From Lachnospiraceae bacterium P6A3 (GTDB lineage: Bacteria > Bacillota > Clostridia > Lachnospirales > Lachnospiraceae), in the NCBI GenBank assembly GCA_000702085.1, contig JNKP01000005.1, positions 1-64,000 of the forward strand: a DNA stretch of 64,000 nucleotides, written 5' to 3'. The notes beneath the pieces were generated by a model. It had not been told where the DNA came from, did not search any database, and was given only the letters and a program-made list of their open reading frames with translations. The position numbers and the translations under genes are program-made. The stretch's first letter is position 1. Each line of letters starts with the position of its first letter. Below, one piece after another: positions 16,687-25,907 of the stretch.

Positions 16687-18276
16687 ATGGAAACAAAACA
16701 AATTATTGAAGAAGGCAAAGCAATACTGGGCATCGAGTTCGGATCCACCAGAATCAAGAGCGTCCTTACCGATGCATCACACAATATTCTTGCCACGGGT
16801 ATTTATGATTGGGAGAATTCCCTTGTAGACGGTATCTGGACTTATCCAATGGATCAGATCATAAAGGGAATGCGCGGAAGCTATGCATCGCTTGTAGCGG
16901 ATGTTAAAGAGAAATATCAGACGGGCATTAAGAGTCTTTCCGCAGTCGGAATCAGTGCCATGATGCACGGATATCTTCCCTTTGATAAAGACGGAAAACA
17001 GCTCGCAGAGTTCAGGACCTGGAGAAACACCATGACGCTTGATGCAGCAGGCGTACTTTCCAAGGAGTTTAATTTCAACATTCCTCAGAGATGGAGTATA
17101 GCTCATCTCTATCAGGCAATTCTTTCCGGCGAGGATCATGTTAAGGATATCTCATTCCTCACCACGCTTGCAGGATATATTCACTTCCGCCTTACCGGCG
17201 AAAAGAATATGGGCGTAGGCGAAGCATCAGGAATGTTCCCCATCGATCCCGCAACCTGTGATTACGATGAGAAGATGATCGCATCATTCGATGCACTTAT
17301 CGCGGATAAAGGATTTTCCTGGAAAATTAAAGACATTCTTCCCAAGGTTCTTAAAGCCGGTGAGAAGGCGGGAACCCTTACCGCAGACGGAGCAGCACTT
17401 CTTGACGAAAGCGGAGAGCTTCAGGCAGGTGCCGTATTTGCACCCTGCGAAGGCGATGCGGGAACAGGAATGTGTGCAACCAACGCCGTAAAGCCCGGAA
17501 CCGGTAATATTTCCGCGGGAACCAGCGTATTCTCGATGGTTGTTCTCAAAGATAATCTCAGCAGACCTCACGAAGAAATCGATGTGGTAACCACTCCCGA
17601 GGGACTTCCCGTTGCGATGGTTCACTGCAATAACTGCTCATCGGATATTAATGCATGGGTTAAACTCTTTGCAGACTTTGCAAAGGTTATGGGCCTTGAA
17701 GTAAACGTAGGCGATATCTACACCAAGCTTTTCACCGATGCTTATAAGAACGGTGCCAAGGATTGCGGCGGAGTTTTAAGCATTAACTATTTCTCCGGTG
17801 AACCCGTAACAGGTCTTGTAAACGGAAGACCCATGGTGGTCAGAACTCCCGATGCGGACTTTTCAATTGCTAATTTCATGCGCAGCAACATTTACAGCGC
17901 ATTTGCAACCCTTAAGTACGGCAACGACATTCTTTCGCGCGAGGAGAATGTTAAGACTGAAGTCATGATGGCACAGGGCGGACTTTTCAAAACACCCCTT
18001 GCCGCACAGCAGATGCTTGCCGATGCACTTGACTGCCCCGTTACCGTACCCGATACCGCGTCTGAAGGCGGTGCGTGGGGAATGGCCGTACTTGCCGCAT
18101 TTGTCCTGAACAAAGAAAACGGTGAGAGCCTGGGTGATTACCTTGAGAAGAAGGTATTCTCCGGACAGGGTCAGAAGACATTAAATCCCGATCCTGAGGG
18201 GGTTAAGGGATTTGATATATATCTTGACGGATACAAGAAAGCACTTAAAGCAGAAAAGATCGTTGCCGATTCATAA
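16687..18276 (+). CDS. FGGY-family carbohydrate kinase, probable L-ribulokinase
   Basis: A sugar kinase of the FGGY family, 529 residues from ATG 16687, which has caggagaagg just upstream. The N-terminal phosphate loop reads [12 protein letters not shown] (Glu where many family members have Asp), and the catalytic aspartate is in [22 protein letters not shown] follows. The gene lies directly before araD, so L-ribulose is the most likely substrate, but the protein is not a close AraB relative and xylulose or another ketopentose is possible. No arabinose isomerase gene is in the window. The product would feed the transketolase and Rpe enzymes encoded downstream. Confidence 0.8.
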   Translation: METKQIIEEGKAILGIEFGSTRIKSVLTDASHNILATGIYDWENSLVDGIWTYPMDQIIKGMRGSYASLVADVKEKYQTGIKSLSAVGISAMMHGYLPFDKDGKQLAEFRTWRNTMTLDAAGVLSKEFNFNIPQRWSIAHLYQAILSGEDHVKDISFLTTLAGYIHFRLTGEKNMGVGEASGMFPIDPATCDYDEKMIASFDALIADKGFSWKIKDILPKVLKAGEKAGTLTADGAALLDESGELQAGAVFAPCEGDAGTGMCATNAVKPGTGNISAGTSVFSMVVLKDNLSRPHEEIDVVTTPEGLPVAMVHCNNCSSDINAWVKLFADFAKVMGLEVNVGDIYTKLFTDAYKNGAKDCGGVLSINYFSGEPVTGLVNGRPMVVRTPDADFSIANFMRSNIYSAFATLKYGNDILSREENVKTEVMMAQGGLFKTPLAAQQMLADALDCPVTVPDTASEGGAWGMAVLAAFVLNKENGESLGDYLEKKVFSGQGQKTLNPDPEGVKGFDIYLDGYKKALKAEKIVADS

Positions 18277-18302
18277 CCGGCAGGAACAACAGGGGTAAAA
18301 AA

Positions 18303-19001
18303 ATGCTCGAAGAATTAAAACAAAAAGTATGTGAAGCGAATCTGCAGCTTCCGAAACACGGCCTGGTTACATTCACATGGGGTAATGTAAGCCAGATCGA
18401 TCACGAAAAAGGACTCATAGTCATAAAACCCAGCGGAGTTCCTTACGAGACCATGAAACCTTCCGATATGGTAGTTGTCGATCTCGAAGGAAATGTTGTG
18501 GAAGGAGATCTTAATCCTTCATCCGATATGCCCACCCACGTGGAACTTTATAAGGCATTTCCCGAGATAGGAGGAGTGGTACATACTCATTCCACACACG
18601 CAACAAGCTGGGCTCAGTCGGGAATGGACATTCCCTGCTACGGAACGACCCATGCCGATTATATCTACGGTCCCGTACCCTGTCTCAGATGTCTTACCGC
18701 AGCCGAGATAGATCAGGCCTATGAGAAAAATACCGGAGTACTTATAGTCGACTATTTCAAGAATTCCGGAAGAGACCCGATGGCGGTACCCGCAGTGCTT
18801 TGCAAAAACCACGGACCTTTTACCTGGGGCAAAGACGGTATGGATGCGGTACACAATGCGGTAGTCCTCGAAGAGGTTGCCAAGATGGCTTATATGGCCC
18901 GTCTCATTAATCCCGAGATAGAGCCCGCACCTCAGGAACTTCAGGACAAACATTATCTTAGAAAGCATGGTCCGAATGCTTATTACGGACAGAAAAAATA
19001 A
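18303..19001 (+). CDS. araD: L-ribulose-5-phosphate 4-epimerase
   Basis: AraD interconverts L-ribulose 5-phosphate and D-xylulose 5-phosphate, the last step linking L-arabinose catabolism to the pentose phosphate pathway. The 232-residue protein is a class II aldolase-like zinc enzyme. It shows the substrate block [20 protein letters not shown] and the zinc site [12 protein letters not shown], followed by [14 protein letters not shown], which is closely similar to E. coli AraD. Its neighbours, an FGGY kinase before it and transketolase and Rpe after it, fit one pathway. Confidence 0.95.
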   Translation: MLEELKQKVCEANLQLPKHGLVTFTWGNVSQIDHEKGLIVIKPSGVPYETMKPSDMVVVDLEGNVVEGDLNPSSDMPTHVELYKAFPEIGGVVHTHSTHATSWAQSGMDIPCYGTTHADYIYGPVPCLRCLTAAEIDQAYEKNTGVLIVDYFKNSGRDPMAVPAVLCKNHGPFTWGKDGMDAVHNAVVLEEVAKMAYMARLINPEIEPAPQELQDKHYLRKHGPNAYYGQKK

Positions 19002-19031
19002 CGCAGACAAATCTGCAAAAAAGGAGAGAAA

Positions 19032-19859
19032 ATGGACAACCTTCAGCTCAAGAAATATGCCAATGAAGTACGTAAAGGCATAGTAACTTCAACTCACAGT
19101 GCTAAAGCGGGACATCCCGGCGGATCACTTTCCGCTGCAGATGTATTCACCTTCCTGTATTTCGAGGAAATGAACATCGATCCAAAGAATCCCGAAAAAG
19201 AAGACCGTGACAGATTCGTTCTTTCCAAGGGACACACCGCACCCGGTCTTTATGCCGCACTTGCAAACAGAGGATATTTCCCCGTAGAAGATCTTAAGAC
19301 TCTCAGAAAGCTCGGATCATACCTTCAGGGACATCCCAATATGCATATTCCCGGAGTCGATATGGCATCCGGATCACTCGGACAGGGAATCAGTGCAGCA
19401 GTAGGAATGGCACTGGGCGCTAAGCTTGATAACAAGGACTTCAGAGTATATACCCTTCTCGGAGACGGTGAGATTCAGGAAGGACAGGTTTGGGAAGCTT
19501 CAATGTTTGCGGGATTCCACAAGCTTGATAACCTCGTAGTCATCGTAGATAATAACGGACTTCAGATCGACGGACCCGTAGATAAGGTATGTTCTCCTTA
19601 TCCCATCGCCGACAAGTTCAAGGCATTTAATTTCAATGTTGTTGAGATCGACGGACATGATTTCGATCAGATCCGCAGCGCATTCAATAATGCTAAGGAA
19701 ACCAAGGGCATGCCTACCTGCATCATCCTTCACACCGTAAAGGGTAAGGGCGTTTCCTTCATGGAAAACAATGCGGATTGGCACGGCAAGGCTCCCAATG
19801 ATGAGGAGTATGCTACCGCAATGGCAGATCTTGAAAAGATCGATGCCGAACTCGCATAA
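19032..19859 (+). CDS. tktN: Transketolase, N-terminal (TPP-binding) subunit
   Basis: The pyrophosphate-binding half of a split transketolase, 275 residues. It shows AGHPGGSLSAADV, the histidine-containing LSKGHTAPGLYAAL, and the thiamine/metal motif GDGEIQEGQVWEA with VDNNGLQIDG. The partner half is encoded 51 bases downstream, and both are needed for the enzyme that moves two-carbon units between xylulose 5-phosphate, ribose 5-phosphate and erythrose 4-phosphate. A strong ribosome site (aaaggagag) precedes the ATG. Split transketolases are usual in Clostridia. Confidence 0.95.
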   Translation: MDNLQLKKYANEVRKGIVTSTHSAKAGHPGGSLSAADVFTFLYFEEMNIDPKNPEKEDRDRFVLSKGHTAPGLYAALANRGYFPVEDLKTLRKLGSYLQGHPNMHIPGVDMASGSLGQGISAAVGMALGAKLDNKDFRVYTLLGDGEIQEGQVWEASMFAGFHKLDNLVVIVDNNGLQIDGPVDKVCSPYPIADKFKAFNFNVVEIDGHDFDQIRSAFNNAKETKGMPTCIILHTVKGKGVSFMENNADWHGKAPNDEEYATAMADLEKIDAELA

Positions 19860-19910
19860 AGAACAAACATTAAAATTACAAATGCCTATTAAGGCGTGAA
19901 AGGGATAAAA

Positions 19911-20849
19911 ATGGCAGATGTTAAAAAGATAGCAACCAGAGAGAGCTACGGAAATGCTCTCAAGGAGCTGGCAGAGGAATTTCCTCAGCTTGTAGTACTC
20001 GATGCAGACCTTGCAGGTGCAACCAAGACCGGAATCTTCAAGAAAGCATATCCTGACAGACATATTGACTGCGGTATCGCAGAGTCTAACATGATGGGCA
20101 TAGCAGCAGGCCTTGCACTTACCGGAAAGATTCCTTTTGCAAGTTCATTCGCAATGTTCGCAGCAGGAAGAGCATTTGAGCAGGTTAGAAACTCCATCGG
20201 ATATCCTCACCTCAACGTTAAGATCGGAGCTACCCATGCAGGTATCACCGTAGGAGAGGACGGAGCTTCTCACCAGTGTAACGAAGATATCGCACTCATG
20301 AGAACCATCCCCGGAATGGTAGTCATGGTTCCTTCGGATGATATTGAAGCTAAGGCTGCGGTAAGAGCAGCACTTGAGCACGAAGGACCCGTTTACATCA
20401 GATTCGGACGTGCGGCTGTTCCCGTAATCAACGATAAGCCCGATTACAAGTTTGAGATCGGAAAGGGTCAGCTTGTAAGAGAAGGCAAGGATGTTACCAT
20501 TGTAGCAACCGGTATCATGGTTGATTCCGCAATCGGCGCAGCAGAGAAGCTTGCGGCGGAAGGAATTGATGCAGAGATCATCAATATCTGCACTATCAAG
20601 CCCATTGACAAGGATATTATAATTAAGAGTGCTCAGAAGACCGGTAAGGTCGTTACCTGTGAGGAGCATTCCGTAATCGGCGGACTCGGATCTGCCGTAT
20701 GTGAAGTACTTGCAGATGAGTATCCCGTAAAGGTTAAGAGAATCGGTATGCAGGATGTATTCGGTGAGTCCGGATCCGCTTCCGAACTTACCCACAAATA
20801 CGGATTGGATGCAGAAGGCGTTTACAAGCAGGTCAAGGAGTTTATCTAA
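19911..20849 (+). CDS. tktC: Transketolase, C-terminal (pyrimidine-binding) subunit
   Basis: The second half of the split transketolase, 312 residues. The catalytic glutamate lies in DCGIAESNMMGIAAGLAL, and the C-terminal domain contains ATGIMVDSAIGAAEKL and VVTCEEHSVIGGLG. ATG 19911 follows gaaagggat; an in-frame GTG at 19896 would add MKGIK but has no better ribosome site. It is one unit with the preceding gene and abuts rpe with no gap, so these genes form one operon for pentose phosphate use. Confidence 0.95.
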   Translation: MADVKKIATRESYGNALKELAEEFPQLVVLDADLAGATKTGIFKKAYPDRHIDCGIAESNMMGIAAGLALTGKIPFASSFAMFAAGRAFEQVRNSIGYPHLNVKIGATHAGITVGEDGASHQCNEDIALMRTIPGMVVMVPSDDIEAKAAVRAALEHEGPVYIRFGRAAVPVINDKPDYKFEIGKGQLVREGKDVTIVATGIMVDSAIGAAEKLAAEGIDAEIINICTIKPIDKDIIIKSAQKTGKVVTCEEHSVIGGLGSAVCEVLADEYPVKVKRIGMQDVFGESGSASELTHKYGLDAEGVYKQVKEFI

Positions 20850-21524
20850 ATGGAAAAAATCCTGGCGCCCTCCATCCTCGCAGCAGATTTCACTGTTCTC
20901 GGTGAGCAGATAAAAGAAGCATCCGAGGGTGGAGCACCATATCTTCATGTAGATGTAATGGACGGGATGTTTGTCCCGTCCATATCCTTCGGAATGCCGG
21001 TAATGGTATCCGCAAGGAAGTGTACAGACATGTTTTTCGATGTCCATGTCATGATCGAAAAGCCGGACAGATACATAGAAACCTTTGCCGAATGCGGAGC
21101 TGACGGTATAACTTTTCATGTTGAAGCGGACCCCGGTAACGTCGGGGAGATCATCAGGCACATTCATGAGACTAAAAGTCTTAAGGGCGTTCCTTTAAAA
21201 GCCGGGATCGCCATCAAGCCCGGAACCCCCATAAGTGCTGTAATGCCTTATGCGGCGGATGTAGATGTGATAATGGTCATGACTGTCGAACCCGGATTCG
21301 GAGGTCAGAAGCTCATTCCGGAAACCATCGATAAAGTCAGGGCATTAAGGGCATTTCTTGATTCTGAGGGACTTGCTGTGGATATTGAAGTGGACGGCGG
21401 AATCTCATCGTCGAATATTGAAAATATCGTTAAAGCAGGTGCAAATGTAGTTGTTGCGGGATCTTCGGTTTTCAAAGGGGATATTAAAGCGAACGTCTCG
21501 GAACTGATCGGTTTAATGCGTTAA
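20850..21524 (+). CDS. rpe: Ribulose-phosphate 3-epimerase
   Basis: Rpe interconverts D-ribulose 5-phosphate and D-xylulose 5-phosphate. It is a TIM-barrel metalloenzyme, here of 224 residues. The conserved LAADFTVLG, HVDVMDGMFVPSISFG, VMTVEPGFGGQKLI and EVDGGIS motifs carry the expected catalytic and metal-binding residues. It starts one base after the tktC stop and completes the pentose operon. It may be an additional copy to a housekeeping rpe elsewhere. Confidence 0.96.
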   Translation: MEKILAPSILAADFTVLGEQIKEASEGGAPYLHVDVMDGMFVPSISFGMPVMVSARKCTDMFFDVHVMIEKPDRYIETFAECGADGITFHVEADPGNVGEIIRHIHETKSLKGVPLKAGIAIKPGTPISAVMPYAADVDVIMVMTVEPGFGGQKLIPETIDKVRALRAFLDSEGLAVDIEVDGGISSSNIENIVKAGANVVVAGSSVFKGDIKANVSELIGLMR

Positions 21525-21597
21525 AACCGAAACAAAGCGTAAGCGGGTACAAATACTTACAATTGAGAAATATAAAGGTTGAAAGGGTTAGTTTAAG

Positions 21598-23004
21598 ATG
21601 GGTGGTTTTTTCGGAGTAGCGGCAAAAGAAAATTGTGTGTTTGATCTGTTTTTCGGAACGGATTATCATTCACATCTCGGAACCCGCAGAGGCGGATTGG
21701 TAGTATACGGTAAGGATGGATTCAATCGTGCAATCCACAATATCGAAAATTCACCTTTCAGGACCAAGTTCGACAAAGAGGTTCAGGAAATGGACGGCTA
21801 TATGGGAATCGGTTCCATATCCGACTATGAGCCTCAGCCCCTTATCATTCATTCCCATCACGGTACCTATGCACTCGTTACCGTAAGTAAGGTAAATAAT
21901 GCGGATGAACTGGCAAAGGATCTTATCGACAGAGGCTTAAGCCATTTCATGGAGATGAGTTCCGGAGAGATCAATGCGACCGAGCTTATCGCAGCACTGA
22001 TCAATACCAAAGAGAACCTGATTGACGGTATTGATTATGCGCTCGATTCAATTGACGGAAGTGTATCACTTCTTATGCTTACTCCCAAGGGAATTTATGC
22101 GGCAAGAGATAAGGCCGGAAGAACTCCCGTTGTAGTAGGAAAAAAAGACGGAGCATTTTGCTTATCATTCGAAAACTTTGCTTATAAGAATCTCGGATAT
22201 AACGATTACAAAGAACTCGGGCCCGGAGAAATCGTATGTGTAACGGATTCGAACTGCGTAACTCTTAAGGCACCCGGAGATAAGATGAAGATCTGTACTT
22301 TCCTCTGGGTATATTACGGATATCCTTCAAGCTCATACGAAGGAATGTCCGTAGAGAAGATGAGATACAACAACGGCGCGGCCATGGCAGAAAGAGATGA
22401 TGTCAAAGCTGATATTGTAGCCGGTGTTCCTGATTCCGGAACCGCACATGCAGTAGGATATGCCAACAAATCCGGAATTCCTTTTTCAAGACCTTTTATT
22501 AAATACACACCAACCTGGCCCAGATCATTCATGCCCACCATTCAGAGTAAGCGTGATCTGATTGCCAAGATGAAACTGCTTGCTGTCGAGGAACTTATCA
22601 GAGACAGAAGCATTATCCTCATTGATGATTCCATCGTAAGAGGAACCCAGCTCAGAGAGACCACAGAGTTTTTGTATAAGTCCGGAGCTAAGGAAGTTCA
22701 TGTAAGACCTGCATGTCCTCCTCTTGTATACGGATGTAAGTATCTCAACTTCTCCAGATCTAAGTCTGAGATGGATCTTATCACCAGAAGAGTTATCGAA
22801 AGACTCGAAGGCGGTAATGTAACAGAAGAAGTTCTTGAGCAGTACGCAGATCCCGATACCGAGAAGTATGCGGCAATGATCGAGGAGATTCGCAAGGAGA
22901 TGAATTTCACTTCACTCAGATATGCGCGTCTTGACGATATGCTCGATTCTACCGGACTTCCTCGCGAGAAGCTCTGCACCTACTGCTGGGACGGCGTAGA
23001 GTAA
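21598..23004 (+). CDS. PurF-like amidophosphoribosyltransferase homologue lacking Cys2
   Basis: A 468-residue homologue of glutamine PRPP amidotransferase. An N-terminal class II glutaminase-like (Ntn) domain is followed by a phosphoribosyltransferase domain. The PRPP loop IILIDDSIVRGTQ is intact at about residues 339-351, and GVPDSGTAHAVGYA and VHVRPACPP match PurF. The Cys that must be residue 2 (nucleophile) is Gly: the protein begins MGGFFGV. The start is firm because the frame and the start context leave no other nearby Met. It therefore cannot use glutamine as PurF does. It may be an ammonia-dependent enzyme, a regulator, or a paralogue with a new role. It stands alone, between rpe and a chemoreceptor-like gene, not with other pur genes. 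Confidence 0.85.
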   Translation: MGGFFGVAAKENCVFDLFFGTDYHSHLGTRRGGLVVYGKDGFNRAIHNIENSPFRTKFDKEVQEMDGYMGIGSISDYEPQPLIIHSHHGTYALVTVSKVNNADELAKDLIDRGLSHFMEMSSGEINATELIAALINTKENLIDGIDYALDSIDGSVSLLMLTPKGIYAARDKAGRTPVVVGKKDGAFCLSFENFAYKNLGYNDYKELGPGEIVCVTDSNCVTLKAPGDKMKICTFLWVYYGYPSSSYEGMSVEKMRYNNGAAMAERDDVKADIVAGVPDSGTAHAVGYANKSGIPFSRPFIKYTPTWPRSFMPTIQSKRDLIAKMKLLAVEELIRDRSIILIDDSIVRGTQLRETTEFLYKSGAKEVHVRPACPPLVYGCKYLNFSRSKSEMDLITRRVIERLEGGNVTEEVLEQYADPDTEKYAAMIEEIRKEMNFTSLRYARLDDMLDSTGLPREKLCTYCWDGVE

Positions 23005-23067
23005 TATTAGTTTTACAAACACCTTTCATTATCGAGGGGACATTTTAAAGATAGAGAGGTAAAAGGT

Positions 23068-25110
23068 ATGGGTACATTTTGGATCATTTTGGCGATAATC
23101 GAATTATTGGTTATCATCGCAGGCGTAGTGGTTTGGCTTCTTGGCAAGAAGAAAAAAGATGCCATGGTAGACAATGCCAGACTGCTTGCAAAGGGTAAAC
23201 TCAATATCGATGACATCCCCGCATCAGGAAACAGTTCTTCCGAAGATGTGATTGCAAACGGATTGAATCTTATTAAATCCAATATGCTCACATTCGTTGA
23301 ATCGACCAAGCAGAACACGGTTGTGCTCTCCGATGCCATTGACAGACTGACCGAGAATATGAAGGCCAATCAGGAAGGCACCGAGATGATCGCCAACAAC
23401 ACCATAAATGTTGAAGAGCGGACTTCCAAACAGCTTGAGATGGTAGAAGACAACAGACAGGTTATGGAATCCAATTCCGTTCAGCTTAATCAGATCGGTG
23501 ATTCCATGACAGAGATCGGAGATCTGCTGGGCGAAACCGCTCAGATGAGCAATAACGGAATGGAGAGTCTTGAAGGATACAACAAGGAAATGGATATTGT
23601 ATCCGAAGATCTCAATAATATTAATGAAACCCTTGTAAAGTTCAACGATCAGATCCAGAAGGTTTATGAAGTCGGTGATTTCATCGTCGATATCAGTACT
23701 CAGCTTAAACTTCTGTCTTTCAACGCTTCCATCGAGGCCGCAAGAGCCGGAGAAACCGGAAGAGGCTTCGCGGTAGTTGCGGGAGAAATGACCGGTATGT
23801 CCGAACAGACCAAGGAAGGTATGGACAGGATCAGTACCATCCTTACCGAGATCATGACCAGTTCTTCACATGTTACCGAGAGTATCAACAAAGTAACCGA
23901 GTCTTTCAATAACAGTAAGGCAACATTCCGGGAAGTAAACAGTTCTTTCAGAGCCATTAATTCGAACTCTACTCAGATTCAGACCAAGATCACTGATATC
24001 AACAAGATGTTCAGTGTAATGGAAGATAACTTTGAGCATTCCAAGGATATTGCGGATCAGTTGTATGAGAGTGCCAAGGATATTAATGAGACCACGGAAG
24101 AGATTGCGGGAATTTCCGAGGAAGTAACCGCTGAGGCAACTCAGATCGGAGAGAACACCGCAGCTCTTGACGATATGCTGATCGGTATCAGAAAGCTTAT
24201 CAGCAGATTTGATACAGGCGTAATGCCTGAGAACAACAGAAGCGGCAAAGAGATCAAGATCGGAATGGTAAGCATGAACGATAATGATTTCTGGTATGGC
24301 GTAAAGCGCGGTGCGAATTATGCGGTTAAAGAATTGGCATCGTACAAGACTAAGGTTACTTTCACTCCTATCAATCCCGGAGACGACGATGACAAAGTAA
24401 GAGGATATATTCAGAGTTTTATCGATCAGAGATATGATGCGATCATATATCCCGGATTTTTAGGCGGAGTGGAGAAGTTGCTTGAACAGGCAAGATCCAA
24501 TGGCGTCAAGCTTATGACCTTTAACTGTGACTGTTCAAACAGCAAACTCAGAATGGCTTGTCTGAAATCCGACTCCATCGCACAGGGTGAACTTGCCGCC
24601 AAGTCAGCTGCAGATCTTATCGGAAAGAGCGGAAGCGTCGGAATCCTCATGGGAAGCGATACCATTATCGGTAACGTTGAGAGAAGAAAAGGCTTCATAA
24701 ATGCAATCGGCAAATACAAGTCAATCAAACTTGCCGGAGAGATATCGGTTAAGGATGATGCAGATGACGTATATAAGAAGACCAAGGAGTTCATGAGCAA
24801 GAATCCCGATGTCCAGATCCTGTTCCTTACCAACGGATTCCCCGAGGATGCTGCAAAAGCAGTAGTTGACGCAGGCAGAAAGGGCAAGACCAAGATTGTC
24901 GGATTTGACCTTAACCCCGCACTCTTCCCTTACATCAAAAACGGGGCAGTCGGATCCATTATCAGTCAGGATTCTTTCGGACAGGGACATGATCCTATCG
25001 TTCTTATGTACAATCACATCGCAGCGGGAGTACCTTTCCCCGGCGAGACGATTTCCTGCAGAGCATCTGTTGCTGATGCATCCAATATTGATCAATTGAT
25101 CGAAGCATGA
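23068..25110 (+). CDS. Chemoreceptor-like protein with C-terminal sugar-binding domain
   Basis: A 680-residue protein with one N-terminal membrane helix (about residues 4-25, followed by KKKK), a long helical MCP signalling region, and a C-terminal type I periplasmic-binding-protein domain (about 395-680). The MCP tip is near residues 214-245: FNASIEAARAGETGRGFAVVAGE. The C-terminal domain begins KIGMVSMNDNDFWYGVKRG and includes GYIQSFIDQRYDAIIYPG, GILMGSDTI and FLTNGFPEDAAK, as in ribose/xylose-binding proteins. With only one membrane helix and positive residues after it, the whole body should be cytoplasmic, so the sensor domain faces inside. A HAMP domain and extracellular loop are absent. 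A terminator follows. Confidence 0.85.
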   Translation: MGTFWIILAIIELLVIIAGVVVWLLGKKKKDAMVDNARLLAKGKLNIDDIPASGNSSSEDVIANGLNLIKSNMLTFVESTKQNTVVLSDAIDRLTENMKANQEGTEMIANNTINVEERTSKQLEMVEDNRQVMESNSVQLNQIGDSMTEIGDLLGETAQMSNNGMESLEGYNKEMDIVSEDLNNINETLVKFNDQIQKVYEVGDFIVDISTQLKLLSFNASIEAARAGETGRGFAVVAGEMTGMSEQTKEGMDRISTILTEIMTSSSHVTESINKVTESFNNSKATFREVNSSFRAINSNSTQIQTKITDINKMFSVMEDNFEHSKDIADQLYESAKDINETTEEIAGISEEVTAEATQIGENTAALDDMLIGIRKLISRFDTGVMPENNRSGKEIKIGMVSMNDNDFWYGVKRGANYAVKELASYKTKVTFTPINPGDDDDKVRGYIQSFIDQRYDAIIYPGFLGGVEKLLEQARSNGVKLMTFNCDCSNSKLRMACLKSDSIAQGELAAKSAADLIGKSGSVGILMGSDTIIGNVERRKGFINAIGKYKSIKLAGEISVKDDADDVYKKTKEFMSKNPDVQILFLTNGFPEDAAKAVVDAGRKGKTKIVGFDLNPALFPYIKNGAVGSIISQDSFGQGHDPIVLMYNHIAAGVPFPGETISCRASVADASNIDQLIEA

Positions 25111-25119
25111 TCGTAAGAA

Positions 25120-25157
25120 GTCCCGACGCCTCAGTGGGCGCCGGGACATTTTTGTTT
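25120..25157 (+). terminator. Terminator after the chemoreceptor-like gene
   Basis: A stem gtcccg-a-cgcc/ggcg-c-cgggac with one mismatch and a short loop is followed by atttttgtttt. Confidence 0.85.
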
Positions 25158-25171
25158 TACGGGTTGATTTT

Positions 25172-25891
25172 ATGAGAATATTACTTACGAATGATGACGG
25201 AATATATGCTCACGGTTTAGAGAGACTTGCAAGGGCTGTACTTAAATACGGGGAAGTGTGGATCGTAGCTCCCGCTGAGGAAAGAAGCGCGGCAAGTCAC
25301 AGTGTGACATTAAGACATCCGCTGGATGTTTATCCCATAACAGATTATCCCGTAGAAGGAGTAAAGGCATATTCATGTTCCGGAACTCCTGCGGATTGTG
25401 TAAGAGTGGGCAGCCTCAGCGTTATGCCGGAAAAGCCTGATGTGGTTATATCAGGAATAAACAACGGCTTTAATATGGCTTCGGATCTTCAGTATTCCGC
25501 AACCGTAGGAGCTGCGTTTGAGGGAGCATTTCAGGAGTATCATGCGATAGCGGTTTCGGAAGCCTTCGACGGTCCTCATGAGGTCACGGATCATTATCTT
25601 CCGGAGATACTTGATAAGATCATATACGAGCAGATACCATCCGGACATATTCATAATGTTAATTTTCCCGAGTGCAGTATTTCCGAGTGTAAAGGAATAC
25701 TTTATGACCGGAAGGTTTCAAGGGGAATGTTTTTTAAGGACAGATATAACGAGATTGAAAAACTTGAGAACGGCGGTATCAGATATATGATCGAAGGAAT
25801 CAAAACCCCGGTTGCGGAAGAGGACACGGATTTCAAAGCTCTTCTTGATCATTATATTTCCGTCGGCACGGTCAATAATATCGGATATTAA
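25172..25891 (+). CDS. surE: 5'/3'-nucleotidase SurE
   Basis: SurE is a metal-dependent phosphatase that hydrolyses nucleoside 5'- and 3'-monophosphates in the cytosol. The 239-residue protein opens with MRILLTNDDGIYAHGL, holding the paired metal-binding aspartates. It also has APAEERSAASHSVTL, SGTPADCVRVG and the NNGFNMASDLQYSATVGAA block, all family signatures. The length is normal. It is followed 16 bases later by an unrelated membrane protein gene with its own strong ribosome site. Confidence 0.95.
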   Translation: MRILLTNDDGIYAHGLERLARAVLKYGEVWIVAPAEERSAASHSVTLRHPLDVYPITDYPVEGVKAYSCSGTPADCVRVGSLSVMPEKPDVVISGINNGFNMASDLQYSATVGAAFEGAFQEYHAIAVSEAFDGPHEVTDHYLPEILDKIIYEQIPSGHIHNVNFPECSISECKGILYDRKVSRGMFFKDRYNEIEKLENGGIRYMIEGIKTPVAEEDTDFKALLDHYISVGTVNNIGY

Positions 25892-25907
25892 AACGGAGGG
25901 ATGCCTG

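Noticed and set aside
20145-21167. Minus-strand open frame of 340 codons across tktC and rpe
   Set aside because: It overlaps two certain genes in a shadow frame and its translation shows no domain.
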